Part shown: positions 15,324 to 20,387 of the stretch, in pieces
Layout: the number at the start of each line of letters is the position of its first letter
Numbering within the stretch: position 1 is the stretch's first letter
NCBI GenBank assembly: GCA_023252095.1
Contig: JAHEXN010000020.1
Span: 1-20,387, forward strand
DNA: 20,387 nucleotides
Direction: 5' to 3'
DNA from: Actinomycetes bacterium
Lineage (GTDB): Bacteria; Actinomycetota; Actinomycetes; Propionibacteriales; Nocardioidaceae
Notes under the pieces: generated by a model
Seen by the model: the letters and a program-made list of their open reading frames with translations, nothing else
Database searches by the model: none
Told to the model about the DNA's origin: nothing
Program-made: the position numbers and the translations under genes

Positions 15324-16097
15324 TCACCGACCCTGGAAGGTCGCCTTGCCGGGGCCGTCGACCAGGAACGAGAGCATGCCGTTCCGCAGGTCCTGGGTCT
15401 CGAACAGGTCCGCGGCGATGTCGGTCGTGTAGGAGTTGGCCTCCGCCACGCCGCCGCACTCGTAGTGGCGCAGGATCTGCTTCGCGGCGCCGAAGGCCAT
15501 CGTGGGTCCGACCGCGAGGTGATGCGCGAACGCCAGCACCGCGGCGTCGAAGTCGTCGTCCTCGATGACGCGGTTGACGACGTTCCAGCGCTCGAGCGTC
15601 GCGGCGTCGTAGAGATCGCCCGTGAAGACGAACTCCTTGGCCCGGGCCACGCCGGCCCGGGAGGCGAACCGCTGCGTGCCACCCATCGTCGGCGTCAGCC
15701 CGATGACGCGTTCGACGAGTCCGAACTTCGCCTTCGGGGTGGCGAGGAGGATGTCGCACGCGAGCGCGACCTCGAGGGCCCACGTGAGGGTCAGCGCGTG
15801 GGCGGCGAAGATCGTGGGGATCTCGAGCGCGGCGACGCGCTCGGGCAGCTCCATCATGCGGTCGTAGAGGGCCTTGGTGTCGTCGCGCGTCGTGCGGGCG
15901 TTGAACTCGGCGACGTCGACGCCACCCGAGACGAGCTTGCCCTCGGCGCGCACGACGAGCACCCGCGGAAGGTCGGCCTCGATCGCGTCGAGCGCGGTGT
16001 CGAACTGCTCGTGCAGGTCGAGCGAGTACAGGTTGACGCCGCCGTCGGTGAACGTCAGCACGGCCACGCCACCCTCGCGGGTGACTTCCACGGTCAT
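15324..16097 (-). CDS. Enoyl-CoA hydratase/isomerase (crotonase) family protein
   Basis: 257 residues with the crotonase fold: KLVSGGVDVAEF (54-65) at the first oxyanion-hole site, ALEVALACD (107-115), and FGLVERVIGLTPTMGGTQR (125-143). Both catalytic glutamates of hydratases have equivalents, Glu109 and Glu129. The usual LGGG before the first Glu is replaced by LTWA, so Trp106 stands where rat enoyl-CoA hydratase has the oxyanion Gly141. The reaction is therefore uncertain: hydratase, isomerase or another acyl-CoA reaction. The ATG overlaps the stop of a 40-residue membrane microprotein by ATGA. It may act in fatty-acid or amino-acid catabolism, but no pathway neighbours are present. Confidence 0.9.
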   Translation of the reverse strand: MTVEVTREGGVAVLTFTDGGVNLYSLDLHEQFDTALDAIEADLPRVLVVRAEGKLVSGGVDVAEFNARTTRDDTKALYDRMMELPERVAALEIPTIFAAHALTLTWALEVALACDILLATPKAKFGLVERVIGLTPTMGGTQRFASRAGVARAKEFVFTGDLYDAATLERWNVVNRVIEDDDFDAAVLAFAHHLAVGPTMAFGAAKQILRHYECGGVAEANSYTTDIAADLFETQDLRNGMLSFLVDGPGKATFQGR

Positions 16098-16216
16098 GAC
16101 GCAACCGCCGGGTCGTAGACGCCACCGGAGTCGGCGGTGGCCAGGCGGAGCACGACGACGGCGAGCGCGGCGCCGAGCAGGAGCACCAGGGCGCGGCGCG
16201 GACGAAGGAACCTCAT
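16094..16216 (-). CDS. 40-residue single-helix membrane microprotein
   Basis: A short gene not resembling anything I can name. It encodes 40 residues: a basic start (MRFLRPRRAL), one hydrophobic helix (about 9-26) and a short polar tail with TADSGGVYDP. The positive-inside rule predicts the N-terminus in the cytoplasm and the tail outside. Three points support it as a gene: its TGA overlaps the crotonase ATG as ATGA, third codon positions are GC-rich as in neighbours, and a TAGGTT -10-like hexamer sits exactly where a leaderless start at its ATG would need it. It would be the first gene of a two-gene unit. An unprocessed signal anchor or a translation-coupling leader are alternatives. Confidence 0.6.
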   Translation of the reverse strand: MRFLRPRRALVLLLGAALAVVVLRLATADSGGVYDPAVAS

Positions 16217-16222
16217 GCAGCC

Positions 16223-16228
16223 AACCTA
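16223..16228 (-). promoter_or_regulatory. Candidate -10 element (TAGGTT) for the microprotein-crotonase unit
   Basis: On the minus strand TAGGTT (TANNNT pattern) is followed by 6 nt and then the ATG of the microprotein, so the transcript would start at the initiation codon. No -35 element is obvious; CTGACG lies 21 bp upstream, which is longer than usual. Confidence 0.4.
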
Positions 16229-16309
16229 TCCGTCATCGGCCCGGCGACACGTCAGTGATTGGAGTGACGTGGGAGAATGGCCGCGTACTTCCCCCCCGAA
16301 AGGACACAC

Positions 16310-16834
16310 GTGGCCGCCCAGCTGATCGCGACCCTGCACACCAACCTCGGCGACGTCCCCGTCGAGCTCTTCGCGAACCATGCCCCGGCGACGGTCGAGA
16401 ACTTCGTGGGCCTCGCCGAAGGCACCAAGGAGTGGGTCGACCCCAACTCCGGATCGGTCAGCACCGAGCCCTTCTACGACGGCCTCGCGTTCCACCGCAT
16501 CATCTCGGGCTTCATGATCCAGGGCGGGTGCCCGCTCGGCACCGGCACCGGCGGCCCGGGCTACACCTTCGGTGACGAGTTCCACCCCGAGAAGCAGTTC
16601 GACCGTCCCTACCTGCTGGCGATGGCGAACGCCGGGCCCGGCACCAACGGCTCGCAGTTCTTCATCACGGTCGGACCTGCCCCGTGGCTCAACCGCAAGC
16701 ACACGATCTTCGGTGAGGTGACCGACCCCGAGGGCCGCAAGATCGTCGACGCGATCGCTGCGGTCCGCACCGACGGCTTCGACCGTCCGCTCGAGGCCGT
16801 CACGATCGACAAGGTCAGCATCACCCGCGCGTGA
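16310..16834 (+). CDS. ppiA: Cyclophilin-type peptidyl-prolyl cis-trans isomerase
   Basis: 174-residue cytoplasmic cyclophilin that catalyses proline isomerisation in proteins. Seen: FHRIISGFMIQGG (catalytic Arg and the Phe/Gln pocket), ANAGPGTNGSQFFIT (the substrate-binding loop) and PWLNRKHTIFGEV (the Trp-containing loop and His). I chose GTG 16310 because AAAGGA lies five bases upstream; an ATG at 16277 would add 11 residues but has poor spacing. The position beside rhomboid, crgA and pknB matches mycobacterial ppiA. The small minus-strand gene at 16094-16216 is divergent from it. Confidence 0.96.
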   Translation: MAAQLIATLHTNLGDVPVELFANHAPATVENFVGLAEGTKEWVDPNSGSVSTEPFYDGLAFHRIISGFMIQGGCPLGTGTGGPGYTFGDEFHPEKQFDRPYLLAMANAGPGTNGSQFFITVGPAPWLNRKHTIFGEVTDPEGRKIVDAIAAVRTDGFDRPLEAVTIDKVSITRA

Positions 16835-16849
16835 TCGAGACTCCCTTTC

Positions 16850-17704
16850 GTGAGCGCTGAGTCCGTCTGCTACCGGCACCCGGACCGGGAGGCCTACATC
16901 TCGTGCCAACGGTGCGAGCGGCCGATCTGTCCGGAGTGCATGCGTGACGCCTCGGTCGGCTTCCAGTGCCCGGAGTGCCTCGCGAAGGGCGCGAAGTCGG
17001 TCCGGCAGCCCCGCACGGTGGCCGGCGGGGCGCTGCCCGGAAACCCGGGCGCGGCCACGCTGACCCTGATCGGCATCAACGCCGTCGTGTACGTCGTGTC
17101 GTTGATCCTGCAGGAGCTCGGCCGCACCGGACTCGACGTGTGGGGGGCCATCGTCGGTGGCCCGGTCCTCTACGACGGGCAGCTCGTCGAGGGCATCGCC
17201 GGTGGTGAGTACTGGCGCCTGCTGACCTCGGCCTTCCTGCACGCGGGACTGCTGCACCTGCTGTTCAACATGATCGGTCTGTACCTCTTCGGGCCGTTCC
17301 TCGAGAAGCTCCTGGGCACGACCCGGTTCGTCGTGTTCTACCTGGCCGCAGCGGTGTTCTCGGGGGCTGTGGTGTTCGCCCTGACGGCGCCCAACGTCCC
17401 GACCGTCGGAGCCTCCGGGGCCGTCTTCGCCCTGTTCGGCCTCGGGCTCGTGGTGCTGCTCAAGGCGGGCCAGGAGGTGCGCGGGCTCGTCGCAATCCTC
17501 GCGATCAACGCCTTCCTGAGCCTGCGCGATGGCATCAGCTGGCAGGGCCATCTTGGCGGCTTCATCGCCGGCGTCCTGTTCGGCTTGGCCATCAGCTTCG
17601 CCCCGCGCGGCAAGGGCGCCCTGGCGCAGACGGTCGGCGCGATCGTGCTCGTGGCCCTGGCCGTGGCCATCACCGCCGTCCGCTCCCTCGCCCTCAACGG
17701 ATAG
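16850..17704 (+). CDS. Rhomboid intramembrane serine protease with N-terminal B-box-like zinc finger
   Basis: 284 residues. Residues 6-45 carry CYRHPDREAYISCQRC, ICPEC and FQCPEC, a Cys/His zinc-binding module of B-box type on the cytoplasmic side. Helices follow from about residue 68. The rhomboid core is clear: the HLLFNMIGLYLFG segment, the catalytic serine in GASGAVFALFG (Ser189) and the catalytic histidine in GHLGGFIAG (His234). Rhomboids cleave membrane proteins within the bilayer; the substrate is unknown. GTG start 15 bp after ppiA with a weak ribosome site. The position between ppiA and crgA is conserved in several actinobacteria. Confidence 0.94.
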   Translation: MSAESVCYRHPDREAYISCQRCERPICPECMRDASVGFQCPECLAKGAKSVRQPRTVAGGALPGNPGAATLTLIGINAVVYVVSLILQELGRTGLDVWGAIVGGPVLYDGQLVEGIAGGEYWRLLTSAFLHAGLLHLLFNMIGLYLFGPFLEKLLGTTRFVVFYLAAAVFSGAVVFALTAPNVPTVGASGAVFALFGLGLVVLLKAGQEVRGLVAILAINAFLSLRDGISWQGHLGGFIAGVLFGLAISFAPRGKGALAQTVGAIVLVALAVAITAVRSLALNG

Positions 17705-17738
17705 TTGTCCACAGGCTTGTCCCCACACTGTGGAGAGT
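17705..17738. other. Cluster of three DnaA-box-like 9-mers
   Basis: TTGTCCACA (17705-17713) matches the high-GC DnaA-box consensus TTNTCCACA exactly. TTGTCCCCA (17718-17726) differs at one base. TGTGGAGAG (17730-17738) is an inverted copy with one mismatch. All three fall within 34 bp, directly after the rhomboid stop. The second and third overlap a CCACA-C-TGTGG dyad (17723-17733), and a further dyad TTACA-ccca-TGTAA lies at 17738-17751. It may titrate DnaA or link transcription to replication; it is not a full origin. In the rest of the gap to 17896 I see only the hairpins and direct repeat listed separately. Confidence 0.55.
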
Positions 17739-17836
17739 TACACCCATGTAAGTCCCCCACCCGCGGGCGGATCGACTCACACGAGCGCCAACCACCCGCA
17801 GCAACCACAGGCCGAGGCGAAGCCGAGGCTAGAGTT

Positions 17837-17893
17837 CCGGACGAAGTCCGGCACGGCGAGGAACGAGCCGTGGGTACGGCGACGAAGGAGCCG
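17837..17893. repeat. Two adjacent hairpins and a 21-bp imperfect direct repeat
   Basis: CCGGAC-gaa-GTCCGG (17837-17851) and CACGGC/GCCGTG (17852-17872) can form two adjacent stems. A 21-bp sequence at 17850-17870 recurs at 17873-17893 with three mismatches; both contain ACGGCGA and end GAGCCG. The region lies between the convergent rhomboid and crgA genes and probably includes their transcription termination signals. Confidence 0.5.
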
Positions 17894-17896
17894 GAC

Positions 17897-18343
17897 TTAT
17901 TCCCACTTGGTCGCGAACCCGAAGGCCGCGACGATGAAGCCCATGCCGATCACGAGGTTCCAGTTGCCGAGGTCGGTGATGACCGGCAGCTCCACGTCGG
18001 TGTTGGAGATCGTGTAGAACGTCACGATCCACAGCAGGCCGACGAGGGCACAGGCGATCATGAGGTGCGGCGCGTAGCGCCATCCGAGCGAGGCGCCGGG
18101 CTCCGGCTCGGGGGCCGTGCTCGAGGCGACGAAGGAGGCCGCGAGCACGAGCACACCCGCGATGGCCCAGTTCCAGTTGCCGAGGTCCGACACGAACGTC
18201 GGGGTCTCCGGGCCGGGCAGGTTGGTGTCGAGCTTGTAGAACAGCCAGGTCACGAACCAGCCGAGGCCGAGCACGCCGAGGACGATCGCGGCCGGGTGCC
18301 ACCAGCCGCCACGGATACGGGCCTTCGACGGGGACTTGCTCAC
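17897..18343 (-). CDS. crgA: Cell-division protein CrgA with duplicated two-helix core
   Basis: CrgA is a small membrane protein of the actinobacterial divisome that binds FtsZ and septal wall enzymes. Typical members have about 80-95 residues and two helices. This one has 148 residues and four predicted helices (about 16-36, 57-75, 92-112, 127-145). The core occurs twice: W-FVTWLFY...SDLGNWNWAI (29-61) and LWIVTFYT...TDLGNWNLVI (104-132), each with DLGNWN. The linker (76-90) is Pro/Glu-rich. The second half ends in FATKWE, as at the family C-terminus. The GTG start at 18343 has GAGGTG a few bases upstream; an in-frame ATG far upstream (18460) lies in the divergent gene's start region and is unlikely. 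Its position beside DUF881 and pknB agrees with crgA. Confidence 0.9.
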   Translation of the reverse strand: MSKSPSKARIRGGWWHPAAIVLGVLGLGWFVTWLFYKLDTNLPGPETPTFVSDLGNWNWAIAGVLVLAASFVASSTAPEPEPGASLGWRYAPHLMIACALVGLLWIVTFYTISNTDVELPVITDLGNWNLVIGMGFIVAAFGFATKWE

Positions 18344-18459
18344 GGGACACCTCGGTCTTGGTGGACGTTCGACGGGTGGCAGCCGGGCTCCGGCGCCTCC
18401 GCTAGCGTAGTCGTGACGGTGCACACCCTGCTGCAGGGGCACGCGAGGGAGGGACGGCA

Positions 18460-19188
18460 ATGATCGGAGCGACGCGGTCGCGCGCGTGGCGCGTCGGGGC
18501 CCTCTGCGTCAGCGTCGTGGCCGGCTATGCCTTCGTTTCGAGCGCCGTGACCTCGCAGGGCTCGGACCTACGGCCCGCCGGCGGCGACATCGCGACGCTG
18601 CTCCAGGACCGTGCTCGCGAGGTCGAGCTCAAGCGCGCCTCGGCGTCGGCACTGGAGAGCGAGATCGCCGGGTTGTCGGCCGCCGTCGGTGCACCCGAGC
18701 TCGACCAGCTGCTCGCCGCGGGCGAGGTCGCGGCCACCGATGCCGGGGTCGTCGAGGTCGCCGGAGCGGGTCTACGCATCACGCTCACCGACGCGCCCCG
18801 CTCGGCCGACGATGCCGCGACCGACCCCAATCAGCTCGTCGTGCATCAGCAGGACATCCAGGGATTCGTCAACGCGATGTGGGCCGGTGGCGCGCGCGCG
18901 GTCACGCTCCAGGGCCAGCGCCTCGTCTCGACGTCGGGCATCAAGTGCGTCGGCAGCACGGTCGTGGTCGACGGCGTCCCCTACTCGCCGCCGTACGTCA
19001 TCGAGGCGATCGGCACGACGTCGCGCCTGCAGAACGCTCTCGACGAGTCCTCGCAGGTCGAGGTCTACCGCGAGTACGTGCGCAAGTTCAGCCTCGGGCT
19101 GCAGACCGAGGTCGACAGCACCCTCACGGCGCCGGCGTACACCGGCCGGGTCGACCTGCGCCACGCCGAGGTGCCTGCGAAGGGCTGA
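18460..19188 (+). CDS. DUF881-family membrane-anchored protein
   Basis: 242 residues. One N-terminal helix (about 11-30) anchors the protein, with the rest outside. A probable coiled coil follows (about 42-75, Ala/Glu/Leu-rich), then an alpha/beta domain with LTDAP, NQLVVHQQDIQGFVNAMWAGGARAV-type sequence (125-149) and TSGIKCVGSTVVVDG-type sequence, typical of DUF881. The M. tuberculosis equivalent by position is Rv0012. The function is unknown; the place between crgA and pknB suggests envelope or division. ATG with a GGGAGGGA ribosome site upstream; divergent from crgA across 116 bp. Confidence 0.9.
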   Translation: MIGATRSRAWRVGALCVSVVAGYAFVSSAVTSQGSDLRPAGGDIATLLQDRAREVELKRASASALESEIAGLSAAVGAPELDQLLAAGEVAATDAGVVEVAGAGLRITLTDAPRSADDAATDPNQLVVHQQDIQGFVNAMWAGGARAVTLQGQRLVSTSGIKCVGSTVVVDGVPYSPPYVIEAIGTTSRLQNALDESSQVEVYREYVRKFSLGLQTEVDSTLTAPAYTGRVDLRHAEVPAKG

Positions 19189-19206
19189 CCGCCCGTGGGC
19201 GGTCAG
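19185..19206. terminator. Bidirectional terminator-like palindrome
   Basis: CTGACCGCCC-GT-GGGCGGTCAG: a 10-bp perfect inverted repeat that includes the stop codon of the DUF881 gene and lies about 10 bp from the pknB stop on the other strand. It probably ends both convergent genes. No T-run follows on either strand, as is usual in GC-rich actinobacteria. Confidence 0.65.
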
Positions 19207-19216
19207 CCTCCGCGGG

Positions 19217-20387
19217 TCATCCGGCGTCGGTGTCGGTACCGGGGTCGCCGACGGCCGCAGCCACGGTCAGCGCGATCGCGGAGTCCGGCGACACTCGTGT
19301 CCCGGCGTCGAGCGACTGCTCGAGCACGGTGCCCGGTGTCTCGGCGATCTCGGCCCGGCTCTGCTGGGCGATCTTCGCCGGGTCGAAACCAGCCTGCGTG
19401 AGCGCGGTGATGGCGGCGTTGACGTCCATGCCGGTCACGTCAGGCACCTGGATCTGGCCCTTCGAGACGATCAGGGTGACGCTCTGGCCCGGATCGAGCA
19501 TCGTGCCGGCGGGCGGGTTCGACTGGATGACCGTGCCGGCCTCGCGCGAGTCGTTGCGGTCCTCGCGCGTGACCTGCAGCCCCAGTGCCTCGAGATTCAT
19601 GGCGGCCTGGTCGTACGAGAGATCCTTGACGTCGGGGACCTCGACCGGTTCGGGGCCTGTGCTGACGATCAGCGTGATCTCGGTGCCTTCGTCGACCTCG
19701 GTGCCGACGTCGGGGTCGGTGCCGATGACGCTGCCCTCGGGGACATTGGCGTCGGCCCGACTCTGGGTCTCGGCGGCCACCGTCAGCTTGGCCTCGGTGA
19801 GACGGCCGGTGGCCGCCTCGACGGTCTGTCCCGCGACGTCGGGGACCTCGACGGTGGGCGTGGCCGGCGGCTCCGGCTCGGTGAGCTTCCAGATGCCGAA
19901 GCCCGCGCCGATCAGCAGCAGCACGACCAGGGCGCCGATGGCCCACCACTTGCCCTTGCCTCCGGACTCGTCCTCGTCGACGGCCCGCCGGGCACCTGGC
20001 TCCCGCGGAGGAGCAGCGACGGCCGGCGCGACCTGGGTCGCGGCGGCTGCGGGGACCGTGGTGGTCGGGGCGTCCACGCGCTGGCCAGCCACGGCCCGCT
20101 CGATGTCGCGGCGCATGTCGCCGGCTGACTGGTAGCGGTCGTCGACGCGCTTCGCGAGCGACTTGGCGACGATGTGGTCGATCGACATCGAGACGTCGGG
20201 GTTGAGCTGGGACGGCGCCTTGGCCTCCTCGCGCACGTGCTGGTAGGCGACCGACACGGGGCTGTCGCCCACGAACGGCGGACGACCCGTGAGCAGCTCG
20301 TAGAGCAGGCAGCCCGTGGAGTAGATGTCGCTGCGGGCGTCGACGGCCTCGCCGCGGGCCTGCTCGGGCGAGAGGTACTGCGCCGTG
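19217..20387 (-). CDS. pknB: PASTA-domain serine/threonine protein kinase, partial (5' end off window)
   Basis: 389 residues are visible, from the activation segment to the C-terminus. Kinase C-lobe: TAQYLSPEQARG at the very start (the APE-motif region), DARSDIYSTGCLLYELLTGRPPF (including the conserved Asp of DxWS) and a downstream Arg in KRVDDRYQSA. A Pro/Ala-rich cytoplasmic linker leads to one membrane helix (about 147-167). Outside are three PASTA repeats (about 179-244, 247-309, 313-378), which bind wall precursors or muropeptides. M. tuberculosis PknB has four. The stop lies 28 bp from the convergent DUF881 stop. The kinase senses the envelope and controls growth and division, which fits crgA nearby; the N-lobe is outside the window. 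Confidence 0.95.
   Translation of the reverse strand, partial: TAQYLSPEQARGEAVDARSDIYSTGCLLYELLTGRPPFVGDSPVSVAYQHVREEAKAPSQLNPDVSMSIDHIVAKSLAKRVDDRYQSAGDMRRDIERAVAGQRVDAPTTTVPAAAATQVAPAVAAPPREPGARRAVDEDESGGKGKWWAIGALVVLLLIGAGFGIWKLTEPEPPATPTVEVPDVAGQTVEAATGRLTEAKLTVAAETQSRADANVPEGSVIGTDPDVGTEVDEGTEITLIVSTGPEPVEVPDVKDLSYDQAAMNLEALGLQVTREDRNDSREAGTVIQSNPPAGTMLDPGQSVTLIVSKGQIQVPDVTGMDVNAAITALTQAGFDPAKIAQQSRAEIAETPGTVLEQSLDAGTRVSPDSAIALTVAAAVGDPGTDTDAG

Noticed and set aside
16277..16309. An ATG start 11 codons upstream of the chosen ppiA start
   Set aside because: The purine-rich sequence is too close to that ATG, while AAAGGA is well spaced from GTG 16310. The added residues are not typical of cyclophilins.
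18344..18460. An upstream in-frame ATG that would add 39 residues to CrgA
   Set aside because: The extra sequence has no family similarity and covers the whole divergent promoter gap. GTG 18343 has a good ribosome site and fits the usual CrgA N-terminus.

Overview
The window is high-GC DNA with many GTG starts, 4-nt stop/start overlaps and little A/T-rich sequence, as in Actinomycetota. The right half supports this. The order ppiA - rhomboid protease - crgA - DUF881 protein - PASTA kinase (pknB) matches the block beside the replication origin in actinobacteria; in Mycobacterium tuberculosis it is ppiA, Rv0010c, crgA, Rv0012, trpG, pknB. A Nocardioidaceae-type host (Aeromicrobium or Nocardioides relative) is my best guess, but it is inference only.

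Positions 1-11586 form a surface-glycan island. On the minus strand at the left are rmlA and a partial rmlB, which begin dTDP-L-rhamnose synthesis. On the plus strand follow a large GT-C-like membrane protein (DUF6541), a secreted lysozyme-like protein with about seven C-terminal repeats, a DPM-synthase-like GT2, a small DUF2304 membrane protein and two more GT2 enzymes; the last four are translationally coupled. On the minus strand, facing them, is an operon of a GT2, an epimerase resembling dTDP-L-rhamnose 4-epimerase, and an acyltransferase-3 membrane protein. Together these suggest synthesis of a rhamnose and/or 6-deoxytalose-containing, acylated polymer, plus a polyprenyl-phosphate-sugar branch that could feed the GT-C protein outside the membrane.

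Positions 11587-15323 hold a DosR/DevR-like response regulator with no kinase beside it, glyA, a SURF1 protein and a DUF3817 membrane protein. They end in a convergent intergenic region with a striking 183-bp composite palindrome. Positions 15324-16216 hold a crotonase with an altered oxyanion-hole segment, preceded by a 40-residue membrane microprotein that overlaps it by ATGA.

Positions 16310-20387 are the cell-division and envelope block: cyclophilin, B-box/rhomboid protease, a DnaA-box-like cluster, a crgA whose two-helix core is duplicated, a DUF881 protein and the 3' part of pknB with three PASTA repeats. The observations most worth following are the composite palindrome, the duplicated CrgA, the secreted repeat protein with its glycosylation neighbours, and the microprotein.
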